DNA of 64,000 nt from Hirundichthys speculiger (lineage: Eukaryota > Chordata > Actinopteri > Beloniformes > Exocoetidae), in contig JAGFBZ010001158.1 in NCBI GenBank assembly GCA_018398805.1, forward strand, positions 791,001-855,000, read 5' to 3'. This document shows, piece after piece, positions 22,241-34,255 of this stretch. Position numbers and translations under genes: made by a program. Within the stretch, counting starts at the first letter, position 1; the number at the start of each line of letters is the position of its first letter. The notes under the pieces were generated by a model. It saw only the letters and a list, made by a program, of their open reading frames with translations. It ran no database searches and was not told where the DNA came from.

Positions 22241-22541
22241 ACCAGTTGTTGTTGTAGTAGCTACCGGCATTTATTTATTCATTCATTCATTCATTCATTC
22301 TGCTCGGTACCAAGTGCCGATTTCTCCTGATGTGTTTCCATTGCTGTTAATAAATATCCAACTCCGAGCACGTCGTTGTACGAGCCTTTTTGCAAGAGTA
22401 ACCCGACAAAACTGACATGAAGTCTATTAAACCATGAGAACAACAAAAACATTAGGCTACCTGGCCCCTAATAATAACGTTAGACGGTCGGGCTACTCCG
22501 ATAACAACCACATCAACAGTTTACAACTATCTCAGGGGACC
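22241..22541 (+). repeat. hAT-associated repeat block, copy 1
   Basis: Over 90% similar by eye to 41869-42145 (shared CTACCGGCATTTATTTATTC, CCGATTTCTCCTGATGTGTT, GAACAACAAAAACATTAGGC and CAACAGTTTACAACTATCTC). This copy has an extra (ATTC)n expansion at 22272-22301. The flanking order relative to the hAT terminus differs between copies. Confidence 0.7.
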
Positions 22542-22890
22542 CATCTCCAATCATCCGCACCCTTCATAACCAGATTAATTCAGCCGCTCGGCGCTAGTCC
22601 GTCAAAGCTCCTCGCGTGGTATTAAGCCCACTCCTTGTCTGAACTGTGCCAACCTTTTGTGACTTTTTACTAACATAACTCTTTTCTCCAGTACTGCTTC
22701 CTCCCGCCTGCCCGTCCTGGATCCTGCCTGTGAACTTGCCCTTGGTGGATGTCCCTGTCCTCCGGAAACTCGCTCCCTGAAAAGCTACCTCTGACCTATA
22801 CTAAACTATTCCTGGAAAACTCTTTCGAATAAACCCTTTGTGTGTGAAGTCGAATCTGAGAGTCTTTCTCCTCTGAGCCATGATACTCTC
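22542..22890 (+). mobile_element. Possible LTR-like segment
   Basis: Breaks the similarity between the two copies of the neighbouring repeat. It ends with GAATAAACCCTTTGTGTGTG then AAGTCGAATCTGAGAGTCTT, a poly(A)-signal-plus-R/U5-like arrangement seen in fish Gypsy-type LTRs. No TG...CA ends or 5-bp duplication were established. Confidence 0.25.
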
Positions 22891-23265
22891 GTGGCATTGT
22901 GTCGCAGTTAGCTTGTCGCCTGTATGCTGCAGTTACTTTTGATTTATGCTCAATTTTGAAGCGCGTCTGCACTATGTTATTCCACGCCACAACGCAAGAG
23001 GGACGATCACAAACTAGCTAAACTTACTAAACTCATCTCTTGCGTTTCCTCACCGTCTCGGCCGTATCTAGACCCACACTCATCGCAATCTTCCTCCATG
23101 AATTACTAGAATATGTGCTGTCCTTGTAGTGTGGAGAACGAGAATCGTACAGATGTGGGTACTTCCTCATGTCTTCGATGATGCGCTCTTTTCAACACGA
23201 ATATAAAATTGACCAATCAGAGGCCTCCTTTCTCTCCTCTCTGCAGCACTGTCTGCGGTCACCTA

Positions 23266-23452
23266 CCTTTCAGTTCAATTAATTCAAACAAAGTAATTGG
23301 AACACTCACAAGATATCACCAAAATCACTTTGTCTCGTTAAAATCTTTCAGAAAATGATATAAATGTATCTCAAGACGAATATTGATATATATATCATAT
23401 CGTGAGCCGAGTATCGTGTATCGTATCGCGAGATTAGTGTATCGCTACAGCC
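23266..23452. mobile_element. hAT terminus (TAGGGCTGTAGCGATAC type), copy 1
   Basis: Matches 41687-41868 from CAGTTCAATTAATTCAAACA to the end GTATCGCTACAGCCCTA. The reverse complement of the end, TAGGGCTGTAGCGATACACT, is a hAT-style terminus with TATCG-rich subterminal repeats. The other end was not found. Confidence 0.6.
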
Positions 23453-25625
23453 CTACTGGCTCTGTTCTGGAGACTCTGGAGCTGATGGTGCAAAGGAGGA
23501 TACTCCATAAACCCTGAACATCCTCTACACAACACAGTGATTCAGCAACAGACTGTCTTCAGTTGGAGGCTTCTTCAGATCCGCTGCAACACAAATGCAA
23601 CAGGAGATCCTTCCTTCCCAATATTGAATCACTGAAGAGACATGACAATAACAACATCTACTGCAACAATGAAGTTCCCTTCAGGGATCAAGAAAGCATT
23701 GATTGAATTGAACTGAATTAAACTGGACATGAAGTCTTAGCTCCTGATCATCAGTATACCAGCTCTGTTTCCGTTTCTGTCCAGCTTCACAAAGCTGTAC
23801 GCTCGAGTATTTTGTTTCATTACCTATTAAGAAGACTCTGTACCCTGGATGACAAACATTAGAGAGTAAAACATAATCACTGCCACAAGGGATTCTTTTC
23901 AATCATTACAATAAAAGTAAGAGCTAAAACAAAATGGAACAAAAAGTAATTCAGATATCAAAATGTCAGAATCAAATTTCAAGCCTGTTTGTTGCCTGTC
24001 TCATTACTGATACTGGCTCGGGTTCCCCGTTTTCCATTTGCTCTGGACATATGCTCCTCTAAATCTAAAAAGCGGCGGACTGGAGAAGTGTAGAGCACGA
24101 CTGTCTTGGCAAACATCCAGCTATGGCAGCCATCTATCCTCTCTCAGCTCGAGTATGCTTTTACTCAATTTGCACAACCTTGGCTGGCGTCTTCATGAAA
24201 GCTGCCGGCCCCGCGCAGAGCCGCCTCTCCCCCGGGGCATCGATAACAACTCCAAATTCCACCTAAAGTTATATTTCATGCTAATAAATTAATGTGCCCA
24301 TTCCCATTTTGAGCTTGAAAATGTGCTCCTCTCCTATTTGCAGCTGATTCGTCAGGGTCCAGGCTTCTCTCTGCCTCTTTTCCCTGGGCACGGCTGATGA
24401 GGCGGCACAGCTGTGTTCCTGTTACTGACTCCGATAACGCCAAATTAAGTGTCGTGCCCTCGATGCAGAACCACAAATGTCAAGCCGACTCAGATTAAGA
24501 AATTAAACACTGCATAATTTCACCAATCGCCTCCATCTGAATTTCAAAAGGTGACTGCCGGAGTTTGTTGCTAAAAAATTCATGCCACTTGGATATAATG
24601 GAATTCTAAATCGCTCCAGTTAAAAGAGGAATAACACCTCGTTTACATTTGCTTCTGTCCATTTATCTGATACGTTTGGAAATCATCCCCTCGTTCCCAT
24701 AGGGAACCTCCGTAATCTCAGTGTACTTTCCTCATTCCTAGTGTTTATTGAACCCTCATGTGTGTTGAAAAATTTCAGCTTTTGCAGTGGATCTCAGAGA
24801 TAACGTGCACCCTGCTGTAGCATCCACGGTAACCAGCGCTTGTTCTCATGGAGGTGTACTTTCTTTAAGTGTAGGCTGTTTGTAGGATATAAATTTGGGT
24901 ATATCTTATTTATAAGTATATACTCTTATTGTGCTCTGGTGAAGCAAGTAATCGGCAGTTTAACGATACACTGACTATGACAGAGGTGCAAAGTGGATTT
25001 ATTCTTTAAGTCATATACAATTCAGAGAGGTCATTAAAGTCCCATCACAGACAAGCAGGATGATCAGAAATGACAAATTGCCAATAGGAGACAGTCATCT
25101 TAAGCATCACATGAAAAACATGGAGACCTTGAGATAAGTACTTTAGACGCCTACGTGTCAAAACTTAGCGACTTGATGGAGCCAGAACGATAAACAGAAG
25201 CGGTGGCCTTCAACAGACGAGAATCTAGAACAAATGTCATGGACTTATGAATCAGCATTATACAATAAGGCCCCAAAATGCAGTTTTAATATTACACTGT
25301 TCTACGGATGTGTCTTTCTGCATTTACAACCCCGAACGCTCAGTGGCAGTGCAGGTTATTTTCTGCAGCGCTGTAGCTTGGAATGCTGTGCTTCCTTTTG
25401 TTTACTCCCTGTATGTAGCTCAGGTATGACAGGAAAAAGAAAATCAATCATATCTTACGTGAGTTGGAGCTGATTCATGTTCACCATTAGGAATTTTTAC
25501 TGACAATGCAGGAGTCTATCTTTCCGCCCGGATTTAAAATGATGAAGAAGGGCAATGCTACCAAGAGGACTAACCACGTTCTCGGTCCAAGTCGACACGA
25601 TGTGTGATGGAGAGAAGAGCACGTC
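23453..25625. other. Non-coding stretch with LINE tail and candidate conserved element
   Basis: A LINE-like tail (GACAATAACAACATCTACTG, GGATCAAGAAAGCATTGATT, then GAATTGAACTGAATT) lies at 23645-23722. The block 24230-24660 is low in repeats and has balanced composition like fish conserved non-coding elements, but conservation cannot be judged from one sequence. Confidence 0.3.
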
Positions 25626-26053
25626 AGGGGTGGGTGTAGTTTACGGTGGAAGGTTCCCCCCTAAACAAAAAAATGTGAAAATGTGAAAAAAAATTGTTTT
25701 GGCAATATATTACGATTTTCGGCCGCCCAATATTATATCGATTTTTCAGCTCCTAATATCGATTTTTTTGTAATATTCATGTATTCATGTATTAGACGCA
25801 TTGTGAATACTTAAATGTGCAAAAACACTAATAATAAACAATAAATAGGTTGTTTTGAAGCAAATAGTTTTGACTCAATTTGTTCTCTGAATAATCAGTA
25901 TCATCTGATGGACATATACAGGAACTTGATTTTTCATCTCTACTTTAAATTTTGATATTAACTGGGTAGAATATCACAATATATCGTGATATCTTGATAA
26001 TATCGCACCATGACCCAAGTATCATGATACATATCGTATTGCGAGGTCCTTGC

Positions 26054-27105
26054 TAGGGATGTAACGATATGGAAAATTTGATATCTAGATTACAGTGAAC
26101 AAATTATCACGGTTTACGATATTATCGCGGTATTCTTCAATTGCTGTACAAATGTCCAAAAAAGACATACATTTAAATAATTTCACTAAATCTTGTGATT
26201 TTCTTGTCATACTAAAACATCAGAAGCAAACTTTTATCAAAATGAAACTTTCACACATTAATAAGGGCAAACAAATGGCACAGAAAGAGGTTTTATTTTA
26301 AATTAACAAAATGAAATAACAGGAACAAAGCTTATTTGTCTGGTGCAAATTTAAATAAACACTTTAGGAGCCAAATATGTTGTTCTGAATTGTAGTTCAC
26401 TCTGTGTGTCTGTGGGTGTCGCGCTGTGTTGTTACCTGAGGGTCAGGTATAAAGGTAGCTGCCTGTTATTGGTTAGGTGTTTGACCCGGAAGGGCAAAAG
26501 GTTTTTGACCGCTGTGTCGCGCTAACTGCCGGCGTTTTATTTTTGGATCAGTTAATGGAATAAATTAATATTTTAAATGCATCAGAAGAACATCGTTCTG
26601 GTCCTTAATGGATCAACACGCACCGGTAATGTTTACAAAATGCGAGTTAGCGAAGCGCGTCAACCAGGTTACTCTTGGTCAAACATCTCAGTAGCTTGAA
26701 GCATTAGCCTTAGCTCCTTCAAGCTGCTTATACAAATTACAAAAAAATGTAAACAGGTGCTCTGCAGACAGGTTAATTGGCCTCCACAAGTTGTCCCCTT
26801 GCATTGTAAAAAAATAAAAATAAAAAAAATATGCCCAGATCTTGGATTTTGTCCTTTTAGTGGGTTGGTAAATGTCCTGTGTGCTATCACCACTTTCCGT
26901 CATGCTTACGTTACGATGCCGATGTTACAAGCTACATATTCATGCGAGACACAGTCGCGAGTCACTCGCAGACTTGAATGAGGCAGATATTACATATCCT
27001 GGTAATCGACCGCGATAATGAGATTAAGTCAAACATAAACGGTAATCGTTATCGCGTAAAATTTTACCGCGCTTTACCGTAATACCGGTAACCGTTCCAT
27101 CCCTA
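26054..27105 (-). mobile_element. hAT, 1052 bp, with exact 8-bp TSD
   Basis: GTCCTTGC at 26046-26053 and 27106-27113 is a perfect duplication. Ends are TAGGGATGTAACGATATGG and the reverse of TAGGGATGGAACGGTTACC. Both ends hold CGGTAA/ATATCG-type subterminal repeats. A transposase N-terminal relic lies on the minus strand inside. Confidence 0.92.
26790..26903 (-). pseudogene. hAT transposase N-terminal relic
   Basis: The minus-strand frame reads TQDIYQPTKRTKSKIWAYFF. The SKIWAYF block is the start of a ZBED/hAT BED finger; the cysteines and histidines that should follow are not preserved and the frame turns AT-rich. Confidence 0.45.
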
Positions 27106-27125
27106 GTCCTTGCCAATACTCACCC

Positions 27126-28345
27126 CTACTAAACACTGAGGCATAAAATTAAAAAAGTTCCCTGTGCTGCTTTAATATCTGTTTGGAATCAGCTACTTGT
27201 TACTGGAAAAGTAATATCACAGCACGCCCCAGCAGTGCTGACATGGTGGGCTTTCATGTTTGAGAAAAGGTTTTTAATCGTACCCACCGCGGCCATGATT
27301 TGTACAAACGTGTGCTTTCTCAGATGTTTACAGAACTGAAACTGCAGCAGTATAACCAACATGACTTTTGAAAACAGAAGTAAGTTTTGGAATTTGGGCT
27401 TGAACTTGAACTCGCTGAGACTTGGTCAGATCTCAGTGTTTCAGAGCCAAATCTGTGAAGCTGGTGCTCACTGTACAGCCACTGCTGCAAGGACTGCCTC
27501 TGAAAAACTTCTTTAAAAAGTAAACACTCCTCGCTTGATCTCCACAGTGTGGAAACAAACAGAGAAACGTCAGAGTCATAAAAAATGAATAATTTTGAGG
27601 TTCTGTCGAGGTGTTTGGGTGTCTGTTTTGTTGCATTCCCATAAGCCTGCCTGTCTTTTCGACTCTACGGCACACCAACAAGCCTGTGTATGTGTGTGTA
27701 CCTTCTTGCAAATCCTCCAGCATGATCTTCCTTTTTCTCCCCAGCCAGAGCCAATCGATTCTCCACAGGCTGGTGGGCTGGGAACCAGCGCTTTCTGTCA
27801 GAGCCTTGAATGAGCTGGTGGGTGGATGGATTACTCCATTGTAGCGAGGGGCACGCAGCTAGAGATTTCACATTATATTAAATTAAAACCTGTAATTACA
27901 AAAACAATGGACTGGAAATTGTGCAAGCCCATTTCATTTTAATGATTGATTTGACTTTTATTTAAGTCAGACAATGGAGCCGTGCAATTGTAGCAGGGCA
28001 TGCGTCTGTTGAACTGCAGCGGTGAAGGAGAGCTGGGCAATTTATTCACCAGGATTATTCAGTGTGACCCTTAGTCCTGCCTCAAACATTTTGCATTCAA
28101 TAATGAAGTGATGGTGCCACTGAGCTGTGGAGGACTGTGTGCCGCACAAGCTGTCTTATAAAAATGTTAGAGACACAGCACGTCCATCAGCTTCTCCACT
28201 AAAACTACACCGGCTACTATGAGGCCTGTGGCAGTCGCAGAGACGTAGATGCCATGTTTTCTGATGTTTAGGTCTGCGACACGAGCAGCCTGTTCACAGG
28301 GGCTACATCCGGCGTACTAGTCTGTCATCAATGCGTGAGCTAAAA
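27126..28345. other. Non-coding stretch with candidate conserved element
   Basis: The block 27860-28130 contains TGATTGATTTGACTTTTATT and other homeodomain-like AT-rich motifs in otherwise balanced sequence. It resembles fish conserved non-coding elements, but this is only an impression. No gene recognised. Confidence 0.3.
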
Positions 28346-28349
28346 AAGC

Positions 28350-28460
28350 GTGCAGTTCCCTGAATGACCGCCAGGGGCCGACTCCCAAGAGAAGTCAGTC
28401 TCAGTTGGCCCCCATGTTTAAGTATTTACAGCCACGGACAATAAAAAAAAAAAAAAACTC
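28350..28460 (+). repeat. Dispersed core repeat, copy 4
   Basis: GTGCAGTTCCCTGAATGACC, then GCCAGGGGCC, a GAGAAGTCAGTC block, CCCCCATGTTTAA and TTTACAGCC, ending at an A-run near 28442. Same block order as copies at 39872 and 43793. Confidence 0.6.
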
Positions 28461-28559
28461 CTTTGTCTCAATCAAGTTAGAGATAATATTGCTGGTTGAG
28501 CTGTTAAATGTACTAACAGCTCTTAATCAGCCCGGAAAGGTCCAGGTTAAACCCTAGCT

Positions 28560-29775
28560 AAGCAGCAGGCACCTTCACCACCGGGTAAAGAACAATGCAG
28601 GTTCCGTTCTGGTCGTGGAACACTGGACCAGCTCTATACCCTCACTAGGGTCCTGAAGGGAACATGGGAATTTGCCCAACCAGTCCACATGTGTTTTGTG
28701 GACTTGAAGAAGGCATTTGACCGTGTCCCTCGGGGCGTCCTCCCGGGGTACCCCCCATACCCCGGGAGTACGGGGTGCTGGGCCCGTTGTTACAGGCTGT
28801 CCAGTCCCTGTACAAATGGAGTAGGAGCTTGGTCCGCATTGCCGGTTGTAAGTCGGATTCGTTTTCGGTGGGAGTTGGACTCCGCCAGGGCTGCCCTTTG
28901 TCACCAATTCTGTTCATAACGTTTATGGACAGAATTTCTAGGTGCAGCCAAGGAGCGGAAGGGTTCCGGTTCGGTGGTGTCGGGATCTTGTCTCTGCTGT
29001 TTGCAGATGACGTGGTCCTGTTGGCGCCATCAAGTGGGGATCTGCAGCTCTCGCTGGAGCGGTTCGCAGCCGAGTGTAAAGCGGCAGGGATGAGAATCAG
29101 CACCTCCAAATCTGAGACCATGGTCCTCAGTCAGAAAAGGGTAGAATGCCTCCTCCGGGTCGGGAGTGAGGTTCTGCCTCAAGTGGAGGAGGTCTTGTTA
29201 ACGAGTGATAGGAGAAAGGAATGGGAGATCGACAGACGGATTGGTGCAGCGTCTGCTGTGGTGCGGACTCTGTACCGGTCCGTTGTGGTGAAGAGAGATC
29301 TGAGCCAAAAGGCAAGGCTCTCTGTTTACCGGTCATGAACTGTGGGTAGTGACCGAAAGAATGAGATCGCGGATACAAGCGGTGGAAATGAGTTTTCTCC
29401 GTAGGGTGACTGGACTCTCCCTTCGAGATAAGGTGAGAAGTTCAGTCATTCAGGAGAGACTCAGAGTAGAGCCGCTGCTCCTTCACATCGAGAGGAGCCA
29501 GTTGAGGTGGTTCTGGCATCTGGTTAGGATGCACCCCTGGATGCCTCCCTGGAGAGGTGTTTCGGGCATGTCCAGCTGGGAGAAGATTACGGGGAAGACC
29601 CAGGACCCGCTGGAGAGATTATGTCTCTCGGCTGGCCTGGGAGAGCCTCGGGATTCTCCCAGAGGAGCTGGTGGAAGCCGCCGAGGGGAGGGAGGTCTGG
29701 GCCTCTCTGCTGAAGCTGCTGCCCCCGCGACCCGACTCCAGACCAAGCGGGAGCTAATAGATGGATGGATGGAAT
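28560..29775 (+). mobile_element. Rex3-like (RTE clade) LINE, 5'-truncated
   Basis: The 3' part of an RTE-type LINE, from the middle of the reverse transcriptase to the GATG-type tail (GATGGATGGATGG, 29761-29773). A tail of GATG repeats is known for Rex3 of fish. The GGATTCTCCCAGAGGAGCTG segment near the end is the same as in the small Rex3 insertions at 52411-52547 and 63385-63516. Confidence 0.85.
28600..29757 (+). pseudogene. Rex3-like reverse transcriptase and C-terminal region (frameshifted)
   Basis: Across at least three frames: FRSGRGTLDQLYTLTRVLKG and VDLKKAFDRVPRGVL (RT palm), VGLRQGCPLSPILFITFMDR, then LSLLFADDVVLLAPSS with the catalytic FADD at about 29000-29011, ISTSKSETMVLSQKRVE, IDRRIGAASAVVRTLYRS, a stop near 29336, then MSFLRRVTGLSLRDKV, LLLHIERSQLRWF and GRPRTRWRDYVSRLAWESLG to WASLLKLLPPRPD. 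Catalytic residues remain, but frameshifts, a stop and loss of the endonuclease make it inactive. The normal product copies LINE RNA into DNA at the target site. Confidence 0.88.
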
Positions 29776-30520
29776 AACGTTTGAAAATCGGAGTGTTTTT
29801 TTTTCTTCGAGTTGTACACTCTGTTAACCTTATGTTAGCAAACATTATTTTAAAATCTTATTTTGCCAGGCGCCTACATGCATCCTGCCTTTATTAGGCT
29901 GCTGCAGTTGGAGGTTACAGCAACAGAAAGGTAGTTAAAGTTTTAAAAAATCTGGCACATAATTTTCCTCGTGTGCGTACCTCAGGCTCTGTAGCGGTGT
30001 TGCTGGGTCCCAGAAGCCTCCTCACACCTCGTCCTCTCATTGTGCATTAATGGGATTGGAAAATGATGGAAAACAGCAGAAGTAGGACACTAAGAGCAGA
30101 GAGGACGCAGGGAAGCATAAGATGGCATACTGAAAAGCTCCCAGTGTTTATGGACTGTTTCCTCAATGTGTCCATCAGAAGAAGAAATAACAACATGTTT
30201 CCCAATCAGGGTCCAGTCATGTTTAGAAGTTAGTGGCCCCCTCTGGTACCCCCTCTTTACTGGTAAAAACATTTTTTTTTAATTATCTGATCACAGTGGG
30301 TCTCAGTTTTAAGCAAGCACAACCTCAGTTTGCTGGTTTGAAGCGCTCAGGTGTGTGTTAACTGAAAGCCAAGAAGGAAGATGTGAGCAATGGTCTTCAA
30401 GAAGCAAAGCCGCTCTTCCCAGGAGCATATGCTGCAGCAAATTTACCCCCAAATCCAAAAGTGTCATACTCATAGATGTACACAAGCAATACCCAAAAAC
30501 CTCCAATTCATGAGGCGATG
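29776..30520. other. Non-coding stretch
   Basis: Contains a GTGGCCCCCTCTGGTACCCC block near 30231, partly CTCF-like. No gene recognised. Confidence 0.35.
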
Positions 30521-30528
30521 TTGTAGAG

Positions 30529-31286
30529 CAGGAGTGTCAGACTCATTTTCACTGAGGGCCACATCAGCATCATGGTTGCCCTCAAAGGGCCAGATTGACA
30601 GCATGAATGTAACAAAATGCAATATAAATCAAAATAGATTAAACTACAACTTGTTGAATGACGGTTTCTGTATTTATTATGTATTCAAGTGTCAAATATT
30701 TAATTCATTATTATATTAAACTCAGGGTTTGTGGTTGTAAACGTGCTCTCGCACAGGTGATCACTCAGAGTATCCATTACCTTGGTTTCAGAAGCGGAAG
30801 CGATTCTTTGTTTTCTTTGAAGGCTAAATTTAGCATACTTACCTCCGTGTTTGCTGTCCAAACGCCGACATAGATTATGCTCTTTCACGACTGACACCGC
30901 CTCATAACAAAGACATACTGTTTTTTCACCTTGAGGTACAAAGGTATTCGTCCCGTCGTTCATGAAACTGCCTTACTTGTGCATCAAATTTCCTTTTCTT
31001 GGACATATTGGGGTTAGTTTGTAGAAGTTTTTCTTAAGTTCGTCAGTTCTGAAAATGGTCTTGATGTCTTGCTCATGGTTATATACTGTTATCGTTGCAG
31101 GTAATGACAAAATGCATTATGGGAGATGTAGTTTATGGTCAATATGCACTTTAATTCGGTGTAAGCTTATTTTAAGGCTTAAAACATTGGTCTGAAATTT
31201 AAGCCAATAATGCACAAGCTCTCGAGGGCCACATACAATGACATGGCGGGCCACATATGTCCCACATGCCTTGTGTTTGACACGTG
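30529..31286 (-). mobile_element. Non-autonomous hAT (Charlie-like), 758 bp, exact TSD
   Basis: TTGTAGAG at 30521-30528 and 31287-31294 is a perfect 8-bp duplication. Ends CAGGAGTGTCAGACTCATTT and the reverse of CACGTGTCAAACACAAGG, with GAGGGCCACAT blocks just inside both. A BED-finger relic is on the minus strand. The same family forms the right half of the chimera at 6282-7187. Confidence 0.92.
30735..30963 (-). pseudogene. hAT BED-finger fragment, second copy
   Basis: The minus frame reads FVPQGEKTVCLCYEAVSVVK, EHNLCRRLDSKHGGKYAKFS and QRIASASE. One residue is lost between the two cysteines and the first histidine is replaced (RRLDSKHG versus RRHFDSKHG at 6735-6936), so the finger is broken. 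No catalytic domain. Confidence 0.7.
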
Positions 31287-31394
31287 TTGTAGAGTCATGG
31301 TTCGATTTTCTCCCCCACAGAGTTTCGTGGAAAAGGACTTCATGTTATTGCTGCTAAACGTGGATCTACAAGCTCTAGAATCACCTAGTATTAC

Positions 31395-31396
<2 letters not shown>

Positions 31397-31476
<80 letters not shown>

Positions 31477-31477
31477 T
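31397..31477. repeat. (AT)n microsatellite
   Basis: About 80 bases of AT dinucleotides with one G interruption. Open frames through it are artefacts. Confidence 0.98.
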
Positions 31478-31724
31478 ATTTTTGGCTTCATTTTTGTACC
31501 GTCATCACATTTGTTAACTGCAGCCCTCCCCTCATGATCTGGGCTCTTGTTACCGACTAGGTTAAGTTTATTGGCTTGGACAATAAGCCCCAAGGGTCTG
31601 TAACAATCAGAACCAGGCACACCCAAATCTGTACACTTGTGAGGACAGATTCAATATCAACCACAACGTCTTCTGTTAATTTTAGATTTATTAAGCAGTT
31701 TAGCAGGGTTAAGCGACAGCATTT

Positions 31725-31773
31725 CATTGATTAAACATTGATTAAACATTGATTAAACATTGATTGAACATTG
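31725..31773 (+). repeat. 11-bp tandem repeat
   Basis: About four and a half copies of CATTGATTAAA. Confidence 0.9.
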
Positions 31774-32216
31774 GAAAACAAACTCTAATTCTACTCCACA
31801 ATAAACCTACGGCCGGCAACTCCGTTCTTCTGATAATTCCAATTATTTCCATGGAATCCAGGTTGGTTGGTAACTGACTGTGTGAAACCATAAAAATGAC
31901 AATTTCTCAGTTATAGCCCGTGTGTGTGTGTTTGCTAAGGTGTGATAAGGGGCAAATAAACGTGGACGCTGGGACCTGGAGTTTGGAAATGCCGGATGGA
32001 AAACAGAGCATGCAGCAGTCCAATTATCAAGCGAACGCCAAAAGACGGAGGCAAAACCAGTCAGCCAGTCCTCTTGTTTTCAGTTTTTTTTATGGCGCAT
32101 CCTGCTTTAACAAACCGTACATCTCCTGACATGCCACATAGCCTGTATTCTTATCTTGTTGCAAAACCAAAACCCAGAACAAAACCCAAAAAAACTGCCT
32201 TTCAAAAGTAAAAGTT

Positions 32217-32323
32217 GTTTGTCTACATGTGGCCCTGTGATGGACAGGCAGCAGATCCCCATGACCCTAGATACAACTACACGGGTATGGATGGATGGAT
32301 GGATGGATGGATGGATGGATGGA
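32217..32323 (+). repeat. Teleost repeat tail with (ATGG)n
   Basis: GTTTGTCTACATGTGGCCCT, GTGATGGACAGG, GCAGATCCCCATGACCCT and then eight or so ATGG units. A shortened relative of 19497-19760. Confidence 0.65.
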
Positions 32324-32562
32324 ATAATAGATTATTTCAGGACGTGTCTAGACCACTGGCAGAACTGTCTCTGGTGACATCCTGTGATAGTGTACATGGT
32401 CCCTCCAGAAAAAACGAGGTGGTTTTAACCAGTAGTCGAGTTGTAAAAAAAAATTCAGGGGGGATGGTCAATGTTTTTCACTTAAAAAAAAAAAAGTGGC
32501 AGGGGCAGGGCTGTAAATTCATTATCAAAACAAAACACTGTAAATAGGACTTCTGAATCCTC

Positions 32563-32605
32563 TCAAATCAAGTCAAGCCAAGTTTATTTTAAGTGCAAAA
32601 TCATA
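32563..32605 (-). mobile_element. Antisense LINE/SINE tail fragment
   Basis: TCAAATCAAGTCAAGCCAAG then TTTATTTTAAGTGCAAAATC is, on the minus strand, the GCACTT...AATAAACTTGGCTTGACTTG terminus of a fish LINE/SINE. Confidence 0.5.
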
Positions 32606-34247
32606 ACAATTATCTCTTTTTTGTGTTATTAAAGACAGTACGGAAGTACAGAAAAACTCTCCCAACATTTTACAATACTTTTCCTTTTCTCCCCTCTGGT
32701 GCACAGTTTTTAGTTTCTCAGTTTCAAGTCTCAGTATCTCATAGCAGTTTCCAAAGACTCTCGTAATCATGTTTTTTGTCGACAATTTTTCGTGTTCTTG
32801 CTTTCTGATTGTTAGCTAAGCAGTGACTTTGAAGATTAATAGATTAATGTGGCTTATAGCCACTGAAATAATGAGCTACATACTAATATGCCTACATATG
32901 AATTGAAAAGGGTAAGTGTGTAAACTAGAGGTTGCACTAGACTTTTTTTGCAATTGGTCATTTTGACAGTCATGAAAATTTTGTTATCAGTTTCTACATT
33001 AACAATTATTTAATTACATTAAAAGATTACTAACAGTCTTCAGATTTTTCAATTATTGTGAGGGTAAAAAAAGTCAATTACAGGGAATCCCCAGTTAAAA
33101 TAACCCCTCGTCTAAACCCTAAAGGTTTAATAATCAAACCTGTACCTTCTGCTCTTGCTCCTCCTGCTTCCTGGCCATGGCTTTCCTCTATGTGAAGAAA
33201 ATAACATTATAGGGTTTGATAGAATGTGCAGACATGTCATGCTAAAAGCACATGACCTTGCTCTTGGATAATAGACAGAATGTACAGTATAGGTTAAAAT
33301 CACATTTATCATATTCACTGTAATATTAAATTACAGGCCACAGCAACAGGCCCCAGGAGGGGGGAAAACTCTTTAATGTCACCTTCCTTGAACATCTGAA
33401 TTTTATCTAACATCTTCACTTATTTTTGTTGCCTGACGAGTCCTTTTGATGAAAATAATATAGCCGTGTGAAGAATATTTCATCATTAATTCTGGTCAAA
33501 TATTTGAGTCAAACTCTCGTCTAACGCTAACAGTAAATATCTGTTTTACGTTTTCCACGCTCATAAACCAGAATCTAACGTAACTGAATGACAAGTCCTG
33601 TGTTTCAGCAAACTAGTTAACAAGATAGATGAACGTTAACATGAGTTTGTCTCAGCTAGTTTGCAGGCTACACAGCAAGCTTGGAAAACTAGCTGTGTTG
33701 TTATTGTGCAACCTGTGGCGAGTCTGGCCACTTTTGTATAGATTATTAAAAAGTAGTGATTGAGATTCTTGATTTATAGCTCACCTGTCATTTGAGTCTT
33801 TTTAAAAAAACTCCCTAACATCTCGTTGTCCAGCCGCTCGTTTCCTCATGCTCACGTTGCAGTGCAGTTAATCCTCAAGATGTTGCTCTGCGCAGCAGCT
33901 CGTGCCGCTCCCTCAGGCATCAATTAACCAATTGAAAATAACAATCATGTTGCGTCATTGCATGTTTGCGTGCCCCTGTGCCCTCAGATTTTATTATTTC
34001 TTTTGCTCAACATGCGAACTACTTTCTAATGATGAAATAATTATAAGTTATATTCCCAACATCTACTGTAAAAAGGGGAGGGATGGAAAGGGGGGAAGGC
34101 AGTTTTACAGGGGGGATGATTTTGATCATTTTTATTTCAGGGGGGATGCCATATCCCCCCCCTCATCCCCCCTCAACTCGAGTACTGGTTTTAACTTTGT
34201 ATGTGTCCAAAAAAATTGTATAAAAAATGGCCTTTGTACAGGCATTT
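32606..34247. other. Non-coding stretch
   Basis: AT-rich, no gene recognised. A G-rich tract (GGGGGGGATG-like) occurs near 34110-34170. Confidence 0.35.
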
Positions 34248-34255
34248 CTCTGTGG

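Larger units (their letters stand above)
25626..27125. mobile_element. Outer hAT-like element interrupted by another hAT
   Basis: AGGGGTGGGTGTAGTTT at the left and the reverse of AGGGGTGAGTATTGG at the right face each other. TATCG/CGATA-rich subterminal repeats lie inside both ends. The sequence ...GCGAGGTCCTTGC is continued by CAATACTCACCCCT after the inner element is removed. No outer duplication was found. Confidence 0.5.
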
